From positions 123-64,122 of the forward strand of contig JARGPI010000002.1 in NCBI GenBank assembly GCA_029213005.1: DNA of 64,000 nucleotides, read 5' to 3'. Origin of the DNA: Verrucomicrobiales bacterium (GTDB lineage: Bacteria > Verrucomicrobiota > Verrucomicrobiia > Verrucomicrobiales > DEV007). Both the position numbers and the translations under genes were made by a program. Below the pieces are notes generated by a model. The model searched no databases. It was not told the DNA's origin and saw nothing but the letters and a program-made list of their open reading frames with translations. Position 1 is the stretch's first letter, and each line of letters starts with the position of its first letter. Shown one piece after another: positions 1 to 9,099 of the stretch.

Positions 1-182
1 ATGACCTGACCCGATGACCTGACCCGATGACCTGACCCGATGACCTGACCCGATGACCTGACCCGATGTCTTGACCCGATGTCTTGACCCGATGTCTTGA
101 ACCGATGTCTTGACCCGATGTCTTGAACCGATGTCTTGACCCGATGTCTTGACCCGATGTCCCGACCAGATGTCCCGACCAG
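1..182. repeat. 13-bp tandem repeat array, cut by the left window edge
   Basis: Fourteen contiguous 13-bp units can be read. Units 1-5 are atgacctgacccg, units 6-12 are atgtcttgacccg or atgtcttgaaccg, and units 13-14 are atgtcccgaccag; the array decays after 182. The ordered change of variants is typical of a minisatellite growing by slippage or unequal exchange. It starts at or before base 1, so its full length is unknown. It sits 78 bp beyond the stop codon of mnmG. Because 13 is not a multiple of 3, no frame keeps the repeat in phase, so it is unlikely to be coding. Its function is unknown. Confidence 0.95.
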
Positions 183-259
183 ATGTCTGGCTCGAGATCT
201 TTCGGCAAAAAATCTAAAAGGCTCCGCTGGGTCGACTTGCCGAACCTTCCGGCCGGTGC

Positions 260-2125
260 CTAGTCGCTCTGGATATGCTTCTCAATCCAGATCGAAAGAA
301 GTGAGATGTCTGCCGGGGTGATGCCACGAATCCGCGCAGCCTGTCCAATTGTCTTTGGTTGGATCTGGATGAACTTCTGCTGAGCTTCTCTTTTGAGTCC
401 GGTGATGTCACCGAAATCGATCCCGCTTGGAATGTTGCGGCTTTCGATCTTTAGGGTGCGCTGGATCATGTCATCCTGGCGTTTGATGTAACCCTCGTAC
501 TTCACCTCGGTTTCGACCTGCTGCCAAATGTCGTCCGCAAACTGTGTCCGGATTTCCTCCGGGAGTTCGTTCCACGTGGAACTGGGTTGCTTGATCCACT
601 TGGCCCAGGAACCTTTTTCGGTGTGGGTGGATTCGATGAGTTTCTTCGCTGCGGCAATCGTGTCAGATTTTTCGCAGGTATATATATACTGGTCGCGAGT
701 GATCAGGTCACAACGGATGGCATCGTCGAGAAGCCGGATGTCGGCATTGTCTTGCCGGAGGAGCAAACGGTACTCGGCCCGACTGGTGAACATTCGATAA
801 GGTTCATCGACACCTTTGGTGACAAGGTCATCGATCATCACGCCGATGTATGACTTGTCCCGGGTCAGAACGAGTTCGTCCTTACCGGCGATTTTGAGTG
901 CTGCATTGGCACCGGCGACCAAACCTTGTCCGGCGGCTTCTTCGTAGCCAGAGGTTCCGTTGATCTGACCTGCCAGATATAGACCGCTGATCTGTTTCGT
1001 TTCCAGAGTTGGGAAGAGCTGAGTCGGTGGACAGTAGTCGTACTCGACTGCATATCCCGGGCGAATGATGTCGGCGTTCTCCAGTCCCGGGATGGTATGG
1101 ATAAAATCCCACTGCACATCGAAGGGTAGGGAGGTGGACACTCCGTTGATATAATACTCGCTGGTGTGCCGACCTTCCGGTTCGAGGAAAACCTGGTGGC
1201 GTTCCTTGTCCGCAAACTTCACTACCTTGTCTTCAATGGATGGACAGTACCTTGGCCCGATGCCCTCAATCATCCCGCCATACATTGGCGACTTGTCCAG
1301 GTTGTCGAAGATGATCTTGTGAGTTCCGGGATTGGTGTAGGAAATCCAACAAGGAAGTTGTTCCACGTGGAACATTGGATCGGACCATTTATTAAGAGTG
1401 AAGATCTCTTCCTTTTCGTTGGCGATAAGATCAGGTCGGAAAGAGAACAGGGTAGGGGGATCATCACCGTCCTGACGCTCACACTTCCTGAAGTCGATGG
1501 AGTTGCCATTGATGCGGCAAGGTGTGCCCGTTTTGAATCGGTCGATTTCCAGACCCAGTTCCTTCAGGGAGCCGCTCAGGGTTGAGGAGGCGTCGCCCAT
1601 TCGTCCACCTTCCTGATTTTGTTTTCCCACGTGCATCAGGCCACGCATAAAAGTGCCGGTGGTTATGACGACAGATTTGGAATCGATCTCCAACCCGAGG
1701 TTGGTTCGAATACCGGTGATGTGGTCATTGGAGACCAGAAGTTCGGAGACGTTGCCCTGAATCAAATCGATGTTCTCCACCCCTTCGACAATCGACTTCA
1801 TGCGGAACTGGTAAGCCTTCTTGTCACACTGAGCTCGGGGTGCTCGAACGCTTGGACCTTTGGATTGATTAAGAACACGAAACTGGATGGCACAGGCGTC
1901 AGTGTTCTGACCCATCGCTCCGCCGAGAGCATCGATCTCCCGAACCATGTGTCCTTTCCCCAAACCACCGATTGCCGGGTTGCATGACATCTGTCCGATC
2001 GTGTCCAGGTTTTGGGACAACATCGCAACCGATGCTCCAACCCTCGCCGCGGAAAGTGCAGCTTCACATCCGGCGTGTCCGCCGCCAATGATTATGACAT
2101 CGTAACTTTTTGGGTACTTAAACAT
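260..2125 (-). CDS. mnmG: tRNA uridine-5-carboxymethylaminomethyl modification enzyme MnmG (GidA)
   Basis: FAD-dependent partner of MnmE in making the cmnm5U34 modification at the wobble base of several tRNAs; a cytoplasmic housekeeping enzyme. The 621-residue length is normal for the family. The N-terminal dinucleotide-binding motif [10 protein letters not shown] is at residues 14-23, followed by the conserved [10 protein letters not shown] segment, and the second conserved block [11 protein letters not shown] lies near residue 370. The start is the ATG at 2125; no strong Shine-Dalgarno sequence is visible. The gene is divergent from the pdh operon. It carries two parS-like palindromes in its coding sequence, which fits the common placement of mnmG (gidA) near the replication origin in bacteria. 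Assignment is secure. Confidence 0.98.
   Translation of the reverse strand: MFKYPKSYDVIIIGGGHAGCEAALSAARVGASVAMLSQNLDTIGQMSCNPAIGGLGKGHMVREIDALGGAMGQNTDACAIQFRVLNQSKGPSVRAPRAQCDKKAYQFRMKSIVEGVENIDLIQGNVSELLVSNDHITGIRTNLGLEIDSKSVVITTGTFMRGLMHVGKQNQEGGRMGDASSTLSGSLKELGLEIDRFKTGTPCRINGNSIDFRKCERQDGDDPPTLFSFRPDLIANEKEEIFTLNKWSDPMFHVEQLPCWISYTNPGTHKIIFDNLDKSPMYGGMIEGIGPRYCPSIEDKVVKFADKERHQVFLEPEGRHTSEYYINGVSTSLPFDVQWDFIHTIPGLENADIIRPGYAVEYDYCPPTQLFPTLETKQISGLYLAGQINGTSGYEEAAGQGLVAGANAALKIAGKDELVLTRDKSYIGVMIDDLVTKGVDEPYRMFTSRAEYRLLLRQDNADIRLLDDAIRCDLITRDQYIYTCEKSDTIAAAKKLIESTHTEKGSWAKWIKQPSSTWNELPEEIRTQFADDIWQQVETEVKYEGYIKRQDDMIQRTLKIESRNIPSGIDFGDITGLKREAQQKFIQIQPKTIGQAARIRGITPADISLLSIWIEKHIQSD
568..583. 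promoter_or_regulatory. parS-like centromere site inside mnmG
   Basis: The 14-bp perfect palindrome gttccacgtggaac occupies 569-582. It matches the core of the widely conserved ParB-binding site parS (TGTTCCACGTGGAACA type), with the outermost base pair not matching. It is translated through as part of mnmG. ParB binding is inferred from the motif and from the mnmG location. Confidence 0.75.
1359..1374. promoter_or_regulatory. parS centromere site inside mnmG, full 16-bp palindrome
   Basis: The sequence tgttccacgtggaaca is a perfect 16-bp palindrome identical to the canonical parS form known from pseudomonads and many other bacteria. In mnmG it encodes the residues MFHVEQ. A full match by chance in one 64-kb window is unlikely, and a second core match lies 790 bp away in the same gene. 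Known role of such sites: ParB nucleation for chromosome segregation. Confidence 0.88.
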
Positions 2126-2425
2126 CTTGTTGATCCGTTATTTTTTGGCCCGTCAGGGTAGGTGCAATTTACCACGGATCAGATGGTTTAGCTTTAAATG
2201 GATTTCGCAGAAATCGGCTTTCCAGTGAAATTTCAATTCACATCAATTCACATCAATTCACCGATTTCTGACAGGTACTTCACAGGTGTTGAAAACCTGT
2301 TAGGAAATTACGTCTTTGCCATGACACGAAAACACGATCCGGCCTTGAAACTTCCGGTTTCATTTTTGGATGGATAATCTAAAGTGCGCCGCTCACACTT
2401 AACGATCTCAATCGAGGGTTTTATC
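2126..2425. other. mnmG-pdhA divergent intergenic region
   Basis: This 300-bp spacer must hold both promoters. It contains a short direct repeat, caattcacat, in nearly three copies at 2234-2260, and a small inverted repeat acaggt/acctgt at 2282-2287 and 2295-2300. I see no convincing DnaA box and no clear open reading frame. The 10-bp repeat spacing is one helical turn, which would suit a DNA-bending or regulator site, but this is only inference. Confidence 0.5.
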
Positions 2426-3508
2426 ATGGCAACGAAAACTAAAAAGGCAGAGACCAAGTCTTTCGCCGATGATCCAATAAACAAGTCACTAAGCAAGGAT
2501 GACAAGATCGATCTGCTACGGCAGATGGTTCGAGTTCGAAGATTCGAACAGATCGCGCTTACCGAATATCAAAACGACAAGATGGGAGGATTCCTCCACT
2601 TATATATCGGTCAGGAATCTGTGGCTTGCGGAACGATATCAATTCTCGGAGAACACGATCATGTGATCACAGCGTATCGCGATCATGGTCACGCGTTGAA
2701 TGTCGGCATGGGTATGAATGAGTGTATGGCCGAGCTGTTTGGAAAGGCGACCGGTTGCTCGAAAGGGAAGGGCGGATCGATGCACTACTTTGCTCCTGAC
2801 AAAAACTATTGGGGCGGTCACGGAATCGTCGCCGGTCAAACTCCACTCGGTGCTGGTTTGGCTTACGGAGTTAAATACCTCGGTCAAAAAGGATCCTGTC
2901 TTTGTTACCTCGGTGACGGTGCGATTAACCAGGGAGCCTTTCATGAATCACTTAATTTGGCGGAACTTTGGGATCTCCCCGTGATCTACGTTATTGAGAA
3001 TAACGGTTACTCGATGGGTACGTCACAGGAGAGATCTTCGGCTCATCCCAAGGCTGGATTGGCGTTGCGCGCCGAAGGTTACGGCATGGCCTGGGATCAA
3101 ATTAACGGAGTGGATCTGTACGAGGTTCGTGCCAAAACCAAGAAGGCACTCGACCGGGCACACAACGAATCGAAGCCAACGCTTCTTGAGATTTTCACCT
3201 ACCGTCACAAGGGCCATTCGATTGCCGATGCCAATGCGGATAAGTATCGAACCAAAGAAGAAATTCAACGATACATGCAGGAGCATGATCCGATCACGAA
3301 TTTCAAAGAGGTTCTCATTACCGAGGGAATTATCGAGGAGGCCGATTATAAGAACCTCGTAAAAGAAGCCACCAAAGAAGCGATGGAGGCTGTGAAGTTT
3401 GCTGATGAAAGTCCTTATCCGGATGTGAGTGAAATCACCGACGATGTGTATTGGGAAGTCGATAATAACACCGAAGCCGGTCGCACCGGGAAACACTTCT
3501 TCCATTGA
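2426..3508 (+). CDS. pdhA: pyruvate dehydrogenase E1 component, alpha subunit
   Basis: Thiamine-diphosphate-dependent decarboxylation of pyruvate, as an alpha2beta2 E1 with PdhB. The 360-residue protein has the TPP/Mg motif GDGAINQG at about 163-170 ending in ENN at 191-193, and the regulatory-loop region YRHKGHS near residue 260. The ATG at 2426 is preferred over an in-frame GTG at 2384 because GAGGG at 2414-2418 is correctly spaced in front of it, and because family members begin with a short Lys-rich tail like this one. First gene of a tight operon, 27 bp from pdhB. A branched-chain 2-oxo acid or acetoin substrate is possible but less likely given the PdhA-type sequence. Confidence 0.95.
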   Translation: MATKTKKAETKSFADDPINKSLSKDDKIDLLRQMVRVRRFEQIALTEYQNDKMGGFLHLYIGQESVACGTISILGEHDHVITAYRDHGHALNVGMGMNECMAELFGKATGCSKGKGGSMHYFAPDKNYWGGHGIVAGQTPLGAGLAYGVKYLGQKGSCLCYLGDGAINQGAFHESLNLAELWDLPVIYVIENNGYSMGTSQERSSAHPKAGLALRAEGYGMAWDQINGVDLYEVRAKTKKALDRAHNESKPTLLEIFTYRHKGHSIADANADKYRTKEEIQRYMQEHDPITNFKEVLITEGIIEEADYKNLVKEATKEAMEAVKFADESPYPDVSEITDDVYWEVDNNTEAGRTGKHFFH

Positions 3509-3535
3509 TCCGACCACTTAAATTTACTCTTTAGA

Positions 3536-4531
3536 ATGACACGTAAAATATCATTTAGAGACGCCCTTAAAGAAGGCCTCGACGAAGAACTTGCTCACGA
3601 TGACAATGTCGTAATCATCGGTGAGGAAGTGGCCCAGTATAACGGTGCGTATAAAGTAACCGAAGGGCTTTGGAAAAAGTGGGGTGACAAGCGAGTTGTC
3701 GATGCTCCAATTTCCGAGGCCGGATTTATCGGGATGGGAATCGGTGCCAGTATGCTCGGGATTCGCCCGGTGATGGAGTTGATGTTCTATTCCTTCGCAT
3801 ATGTCGCATTTGACCAAATGATGAATAACGCTGCGACTTGTCGTTATATGTCCGGCGGATTGATCAATGTTCCAATTGTGGTTCGTGGTCCGGCAAACGG
3901 GGGAACCAGTGTTGGAGCGACGCACTCTCACACTCCGGAAAATATTTTTGCAAATATGCCCGGTTTGAAGGTAGTAAGCCCATCGAACGCCTACGATGCC
4001 AAAGGGCTCATTAAGACGGCGATCCGGGATAACGACCCGGTCTACTTCATGGAGAGCACAGTTCTTTACGGTCAGGAATGGGAGGTCCCTGAGAACTCAG
4101 ATTTGGAAGATGGCGAGTTGCTCATCCCGCTCGGGAAAGCAGACATCAAACGTGAGGGTACGGATATCTCTCTGATCGGTCACGGTCGGGCAGTGATTAC
4201 TTCACTTGAGGCTGCGAAGATTCTCGAAGAGGAGCACGGCATCTCGGCGGAGGTGGTTGACCTTCGTTCGATCCGTCCGTTGGATGAAGACACGATTCTT
4301 GATTCGGTTCGCAAGACCCACCGCGCAATTTACATCGAAGAGAACAAACCGTTCTGCGGTGTCGGAGCTCAAATCGCTTCCACAATTCAGGAACGGGTTT
4401 TTGATTATCTCGACGCGCCAGTGCTCAGAATTACATCGGTCGATGCCCCGGCTATCTACAGCCCGCCGGTCGAAAAAGAACAGCTCCCGACAGCCGCGGA
4501 TATCGTGGAAAAGACTCTCTCAATCTGCTAA
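3536..4531 (+). CDS. pdhB: pyruvate dehydrogenase E1 component, beta subunit
   Basis: Second subunit of the heterotetrameric E1. The 331-residue length is normal for stand-alone beta subunits. Conserved stretches include IGEEVAQYNGAYKVTEGL near the N-terminus, GMGIGASMLGIRPVMELMF around residue 70-90, and the transketolase C-terminal domain with VVDLRSIRPLDEDTI near residue 230. The ATG at 3536 follows pdhA by 27 bp with only a weak ribosome binding site. It is 18 bp ahead of pdhC, so translation of the three genes is probably coupled within one message. Confidence 0.95.
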   Translation: MTRKISFRDALKEGLDEELAHDDNVVIIGEEVAQYNGAYKVTEGLWKKWGDKRVVDAPISEAGFIGMGIGASMLGIRPVMELMFYSFAYVAFDQMMNNAATCRYMSGGLINVPIVVRGPANGGTSVGATHSHTPENIFANMPGLKVVSPSNAYDAKGLIKTAIRDNDPVYFMESTVLYGQEWEVPENSDLEDGELLIPLGKADIKREGTDISLIGHGRAVITSLEAAKILEEEHGISAEVVDLRSIRPLDEDTILDSVRKTHRAIYIEENKPFCGVGAQIASTIQERVFDYLDAPVLRITSVDAPAIYSPPVEKEQLPTAADIVEKTLSIC

Positions 4532-4549
4532 CTTTTACCTTTTACTGTT

Positions 4550-5830
4550 ATGGCCAATTATCTGAAAATGCCCAAGCTCAGCGACACGATGTCGGAGGGC
4601 AAAATCGCCAAGTGGAACATTTCCGAAGGTGACGAGGTTGAAATGGGAACCGAAATCGCCGAGATCGAAACCGACAAGGCGACCATGGCCTGGGAATCCA
4701 GTGTCGATGGAATCGTTCATAAAATCTACGTTCCGGAAGGCGGAGCGGCAGTGCTGGGTTCGCCACTCGTATTGATCCTTGAAGAGGGTGAGGAACCACC
4801 GGCAGATGCCGACAATCCGGCCGGTCCTGAATCAGCTGCGGCTGAAGCACCGGCTGCTGAGGAATCGGATTCTTCTCCTGCTGTGGAAAGTGCTCCGGCA
4901 CCTGCCGCGACGACGAAGCCGGCACCGCCGCAAAAGGCGACCAATCTTGCTCCCGGTAGCTCGAAATACAAAGCTTCTCCGCTGGCCCGGAAAGTGGCGT
5001 CGGAGCGGGGTATCGATTTGTCGAGTGTTCGCGGTAGCGGCCCTGGTGGTCGAATCGTGAAAGGTGATCTTGATTATACCCACGGGGGTGGGGGAGGAAC
5101 CGGTGGTATCGGAATCGGTCCCAGCTTTCCAACCCGGTCGGATGAGACCGTTGAGCTCAGCGGCATGAGAAAAGTGATCGCTCAGCGACTTCTCGAAAGT
5201 AAGACAACGATCCCACACTTTTACCTCAATATCGAAATCGATGCCGAACCGCTCATGAAGACGCGGACTCAGGTCAACGATGCTTCGGTCGCAAAAGGTG
5301 GTCCAAAATTCACGGTTAACGATTTTGTGATGCGGGCAGTAGTTCTCGCCTCTCAGGAAGTTCCCGAGGTGAATGCTTCATTCGCAGGTGACAGTATTTA
5401 CCAATATGGGTCAGTGAATCTTTCCGTAGCGGTAGCGGTCGAAGGAGGTCTCGTGACTCCAGTGATTAAAGATGCCGATCAGAAATCGATGGCTCAACTG
5501 AGTTCCGAAATCAAAGAGCTCGCAGGACGTGCCCGGGATCGCAAATTGACACCCGACGAAATGCAGGGTGGAACGATCACGATTTCGAATCTGGGATCCT
5601 ACGGAATTCATTCTTTCGATGCGATTATCAACCCACCGCAATCGGCGATTCTTTCCATCGGAACGATCTCGAAACAACCGGTTGTAAACGACAATAATCA
5701 GATTGTTCCGGGTCTGAGAATGTGGATCGGAATGAGCTGTGATCACCGGGTGATTGATGGCGCCGTTGGTGCCATGTATATGGCTGCTCTGAAGAAATAT
5801 TTGGAGACACCCATCCTTCTGATTTCCTGA
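4550..5830 (+). CDS. pdhC: pyruvate dehydrogenase E2, dihydrolipoyl acetyltransferase
   Basis: Core of the complex; it moves the acetyl group from E1 to CoA. The 426-residue order is: one lipoyl domain (1-80) with the lipoylated Lys43 in ETDKATM; an Ala/Pro-rich linker (about 85-135); the peripheral subunit-binding domain at about 140-175 (ASPLARKVASERGIDL, then GSGPGGRI); and the catalytic domain, ending with SCDHRVIDGA, which holds the active-site His and Asp. A Gly-rich stretch precedes the catalytic domain. Only one lipoyl domain is present, as in many Gram-positive and PVC E2s. E3 (lipoamide dehydrogenase) is not in the window. A strong terminator follows at once, closing the operon. Confidence 0.95.
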   Translation: MANYLKMPKLSDTMSEGKIAKWNISEGDEVEMGTEIAEIETDKATMAWESSVDGIVHKIYVPEGGAAVLGSPLVLILEEGEEPPADADNPAGPESAAAEAPAAEESDSSPAVESAPAPAATTKPAPPQKATNLAPGSSKYKASPLARKVASERGIDLSSVRGSGPGGRIVKGDLDYTHGGGGGTGGIGIGPSFPTRSDETVELSGMRKVIAQRLLESKTTIPHFYLNIEIDAEPLMKTRTQVNDASVAKGGPKFTVNDFVMRAVVLASQEVPEVNASFAGDSIYQYGSVNLSVAVAVEGGLVTPVIKDADQKSMAQLSSEIKELAGRARDRKLTPDEMQGGTITISNLGSYGIHSFDAIINPPQSAILSIGTISKQPVVNDNNQIVPGLRMWIGMSCDHRVIDGAVGAMYMAALKKYLETPILLIS

Positions 5831-5836
5831 AATTTG

Positions 5837-5872
5837 AAACTCCGGTCGTTATAATTTTTGCGACCGGAGTTT
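5837..5872 (+). terminator. rho-independent terminator of the pdh operon
   Basis: A perfect 12-bp stem, aaactccggtcg paired with cgaccggagttt, with a 12-nt loop, begins 6 nt after the pdhC stop codon and is followed by attttc. This is the clearest intrinsic terminator in the window. Confidence 0.9.
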
Positions 5873-5915
5873 ATTTTCTGGCTTTATTTTTTAAAAATCT
5901 TTAGCCTGCTCCGGC

Positions 5916-7235
5916 ATGAGCGTTAGCTTCTATATCCGGGGTAAAGGTTTCGATTGTGATCAGTGGGGGAACGATGTTGCCGGTTATTTGAAGTCCGACC
6001 AGGACCGGATACTTCCCGTCACCTGGTCGATTGGTTTTTCCCATGTCGACCCGGACGATCTCGACGGAAGCATCGTGTTACGAAGCTATCATTGGGTGCT
6101 TCCGGAGGGTGGAATCCGGGGAGTGAATTTTGGTCCCTCAGATGATGGGATTGAGATTTCTCTGAATACTTTTGCGTCGGCGGCCGATTTCAAGTTTGCC
6201 GATCAGCTACTCAAATTCGGTGCGGATCGGGGAGGGACCGTTCAGGACGAGGAAGATAAACCGGTCAGTCCCGGGAACGATCTGGCCGACTATTTTCAGC
6301 TGCACTGGGATTTCGGTAAAAGCTCGATCAAAGGAATTATGAGTCGGGAAGAGGAGACGAAATCAGTCACGCTTCCCATCACGACTTTCGGAGTCAAAGT
6401 TGATGAAGATGACCTCGAACTTTCGGAATCGGATTTGATCGGACGAATTCAGGGGAGGGTGGAACGATACGCGACATCTTTTCATCCCGGTGTGATGGCC
6501 GTCCAAATTGATGGTAAGGAGGCGCACTTTATTGTGTATTCAGATCGTCCCACTTTGATCCCGAAGGATATCGACGGGGTCACCGTGGTCGACAATTGCG
6601 AAAGTTGTCAGCCCGTTATTATTTCGCTGGAATCATTTCTCGATGCAATGGGTGCTCTGGCAGAAGAAGCGGGCAATTCCTGGTTCGTCGGGAAAGTGGG
6701 TTATCTGGAAGAGCCATCTCTTCGATCGAGGTTCGATGGAATTCCGCCACTCTCCGGCGAGGCGTTTGAAGGCCGGGGTGGGGGAGAGGATGTGAATGTC
6801 GGTGATATGGAAATCCTCATGAAGATGCCCATTTATGTTTTCTTTTTTATCGCCGGGGCAGATGGGAAAGTGGATGAGAAAGAGACCCGAATGTTTCTCG
6901 GTATGCTGAAGAATGTCGAACACGCACCATCGGAAGTTTTCCGGTCAATCACGGCGCAGCTGGTTGATCAATTCGAAGCGGTGTTTGCCGATGTCGTGGA
7001 ACATGATTTTCCCAATCTCCCGGCAGCGATGGCAACAGCCCGGAATATTATTGAAAGCGCGATTGAGGATCCCGGAGAGAAACAACTCTACAAATACTGC
7101 CTGATGACTCTGGGAAAAGAAATCGCCAGTGCGAGCGGCGGGTTCATGGGGTTTGGCAGCAAAATCAGTAAAAGTGAGCGGGCGTCTCTCGAAGCTCTTC
7201 GGGACCTTCTCGGCGTCCCGGAGTTTGAAATTTAA
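5916..7235 (+). CDS. TerB-like domain protein of unknown function
   Basis: A 439-residue cytoplasmic protein with no signal peptide or membrane segment. Residues about 300-435 look like a TerB-type helical domain: a first repeat containing IAGADGKVDEKETRMFL and a closing helix near KISKSERASLEALRDLLG. This metal-binding-like acidic pattern is shared by tellurite-resistance TerB and DjlA-type proteins. The N-terminal 290 residues are rich in beta-type sequence and I do not recognise them. It starts 85 bp after pdhC, separated by a terminator, and is 64 bp ahead of phnD, so it may share a message with the phn genes. Function unknown; nothing in the sequence indicates tellurite resistance. Confidence 0.85.
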   Translation: MSVSFYIRGKGFDCDQWGNDVAGYLKSDQDRILPVTWSIGFSHVDPDDLDGSIVLRSYHWVLPEGGIRGVNFGPSDDGIEISLNTFASAADFKFADQLLKFGADRGGTVQDEEDKPVSPGNDLADYFQLHWDFGKSSIKGIMSREEETKSVTLPITTFGVKVDEDDLELSESDLIGRIQGRVERYATSFHPGVMAVQIDGKEAHFIVYSDRPTLIPKDIDGVTVVDNCESCQPVIISLESFLDAMGALAEEAGNSWFVGKVGYLEEPSLRSRFDGIPPLSGEAFEGRGGGEDVNVGDMEILMKMPIYVFFFIAGADGKVDEKETRMFLGMLKNVEHAPSEVFRSITAQLVDQFEAVFADVVEHDFPNLPAAMATARNIIESAIEDPGEKQLYKYCLMTLGKEIASASGGFMGFGSKISKSERASLEALRDLLGVPEFEI

Positions 7236-7299
7236 ATGTGAACCATTCGCCACGAAATTTACGAAGACTCCCGCGTGGCCGTTTATTATGGTTTTACCT

Positions 7300-8250
7300 A
7301 TGAAATATCTCCTCTTACCGCTTCTGAGTTGTTCTCTGATTTTGCTCGGATCCTGTTCATCCTCCAGTGTGGAGTCCTTTCAGTTTTCAGACAACGATGG
7401 CGATTTGGTGAGTGATACGCCGACCGATCCCTCTCAGTTGATCGATCCGTCTTCGTTAATTTTTGCCTACACCCCGGTGGAGGACCCTGCGGTTTATGCG
7501 GATGTCTGGGCAGGTTTTATTGAACACCTCAGTGAGCTGACCGGGAAAGAGGTGAAGTTTTTCCCCGTTCAATCGAATGCCGCCCAGCTGGAAGCGATGC
7601 GGGCGGGTCGGCTTCATGTCACCGGATTTAATACCGGGAGCGTTCCGGCGGCCGTGAATCTGTGCGGGTTTGTTCCCGCAATCATGATGGCAGCGACTGA
7701 CGGCAGTTTCGGCTACGAAATGGAAATCATCGTTCCCCGTGACAGTTCCATCGATAAGCCCGAAGCGATCAGAGGACGACAGCTCGCGTTCACCTCACCG
7801 ACGTCCAATTCCGGGCATAAAGCGCCTTCCGTTTTGCTGCAAACTCAATTTGGTCTCGAGTCGGGGAAAGATTACACACCGGTCTTTTCCGGGAAACATG
7901 ACAACTCGATTCTTGGCGTGGTGAACGGCGACTACGAAGCCGCCGCCGTCGCTAACTCCGTGCTCGATCGGATGGTTGACCGTGGCGTGGTTCAACCCGA
8001 CTCTTACCGTTCGATTTTCAAATCGGCTACCTTTCCCACCACAGCCTTTGGGTACGCCTACAATTTGAAACCGGAGTTAGCCGGCAAAATTAAAGAGGCC
8101 TTCGCGACCTATCCCTGGGAAGGCAGTAAACTCGCCGAGGAATTTGGGAAAAGCGGCGAGGCACAGTTTATTCCCATTACCTACAAAGAGCACTGGGCCG
8201 TGATTCGTGAAATCGACGAAGCCAATGGCGTCGTTTACGAGATTCGCTAG
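7300..8250 (+). CDS. phnD: phosphate/phosphite/phosphonate ABC transporter, substrate-binding lipoprotein
   Basis: Captures the substrate outside the inner membrane for the PhnCEE permease. The ATG at 7300 gives MKYLLLPLLSCSLILLGSC, a lipoprotein signal with the lipidated Cys at residue 19; an ATG at 7288 is also possible, and longer in-frame starts would lack a signal at the N-terminus. The body (316 residues) has the PhnD-type periplasmic binding fold: FAYTPVEDPAVYADVW near residue 50, the LEAMRAGRLHVTGFNTGS loop, and the conserved RGRQLAFTSPTSNSGHKAP block. The preference for phosphonate, phosphite or another anion cannot be read. No C-P lyase or phosphite dehydrogenase gene is in the window. 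Confidence 0.92.
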   Translation: MKYLLLPLLSCSLILLGSCSSSSVESFQFSDNDGDLVSDTPTDPSQLIDPSSLIFAYTPVEDPAVYADVWAGFIEHLSELTGKEVKFFPVQSNAAQLEAMRAGRLHVTGFNTGSVPAAVNLCGFVPAIMMAATDGSFGYEMEIIVPRDSSIDKPEAIRGRQLAFTSPTSNSGHKAPSVLLQTQFGLESGKDYTPVFSGKHDNSILGVVNGDYEAAAVANSVLDRMVDRGVVQPDSYRSIFKSATFPTTAFGYAYNLKPELAGKIKEAFATYPWEGSKLAEEFGKSGEAQFIPITYKEHWAVIREIDEANGVVYEIR

Positions 8251-8259
8251 TTGGAGAGT

Positions 8260-8298
8260 GACTGTACCCTGTACAGTCCAGCACTGTACAGGGCACAA
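8260..8298. repeat. dispersed palindrome R1 (gactgtaccctgtacagtc family)
   Basis: The 19-mer gactgtaccctgtacagtc at 8260-8278 folds as an 8-bp stem with a 3-nt loop. Four bases later actgtacagggcacaat runs at 8283-8299, an inverted partial copy. The unit starts 9 bp after the phnD stop and fills most of the gap before phnC, so it is transcribed within the operon. Confidence 0.9.
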
Positions 8299-8340
8299 TT
8301 TTGTCTGGTCTGCCCTTTTCGATTCGCTAAGCTCTGAGTG

Positions 8341-9096
8341 ATGCCTATTCTTAAGATAACCGGCCTCGAGAAAAAGTATGCAACGGGGGATCTGGCGCTG
8401 CGGGGTGTCGATCTCTCGATTGATGCCGGTGAGATTGTTGCGATCATCGGGCCCTCGGGTGCGGGCAAAAGTTCTCTAATCCGGTGTGTGAACCGTTTGG
8501 TTGAACCAACGGCCGGATCGATCGAAATCGATGGTATCGATGTGGTTTCGCTGAGTGGCTCCCAACTTCGGGAGCAGCGCAGTCGGATCGGGATGATTTT
8601 TCAGTCGTTTGCTCTCGTGGATCGATTGAGTGTGATGGAAAACGTACTTTGCGGAGCCCTGTCCCGGACCGGATTCTGGGCGAGCTGGTTTCGAAAATTT
8701 GCGGAAGGTGATGTGGATCGGGCTTTGACGCTGCTGGAGAAGGTCGGGCTTTCGGATCATGTGAACAAACGGGCCGATGCGTTATCCGGAGGTCAACGCC
8801 AGCGGGTCGGAATAGCAAGGGCTCTGCTACAGAAACCGCTCCTACTTCTTGCCGATGAACCGACGGCAAGTCTCGATCCAAAAACCTCGAAGGAAGTGAT
8901 GACGATCCTCCGGGAATTAGTGACCGAAGAAGGTCTCACTACGATCGTTAATCTCCACGATGTGCCGCTCGCAAAAGCCTGTGCGACCCGAATCGTCGGT
9001 CTGTCGGCAGGGAAAGTTGTATTTGATGGACCGCCGTCTGAGTTAACCGAAGCCGTGTGGGAAACCATCTACGGGGAACCCGAAATGGCAGGCTAA
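8341..9096 (+). CDS. phnC: phosphonate-type ABC transporter ATP-binding protein
   Basis: Energises uptake through the two PhnE permeases. The 251-residue protein has Walker A GPSGAGKS at 37-44, the ABC signature [15 protein letters not shown], Walker [13 protein letters not shown] and the H-loop His in VNLHD, so it should be an active ATPase. The start is the ATG at 8341; a GTG directly before it (8338) is an alternative. The stop is 3 bp before phnE. The 90-bp gap from phnD is almost filled by palindrome R1, which could lower downstream expression relative to the binding protein. Confidence 0.95.
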   Translation: MPILKITGLEKKYATGDLALRGVDLSIDAGEIVAIIGPSGAGKSSLIRCVNRLVEPTAGSIEIDGIDVVSLSGSQLREQRSRIGMIFQSFALVDRLSVMENVLCGALSRTGFWASWFRKFAEGDVDRALTLLEKVGLSDHVNKRADALSGGQRQRVGIARALLQKPLLLLADEPTASLDPKTSKEVMTILRELVTEEGLTTIVNLHDVPLAKACATRIVGLSAGKVVFDGPPSELTEAVWETIYGEPEMAG

Positions 9097-9099
9097 CCG

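Noticed and set aside
1..182. CRISPR array
   Set aside because: Units are contiguous 13-mers with no unique spacers, so it is a plain tandem repeat.
1618..1640. Third parS in mnmG at the cccacgtgca core
   Set aside because: Only the central cacgtg matches; the outer bases do not form the parS palindrome.
2126..2425. Replication origin in the mnmG-pdhA spacer
   Set aside because: No DnaA boxes or AT-rich unwinding 13-mers seen; the parS sites only suggest that the origin is nearby.
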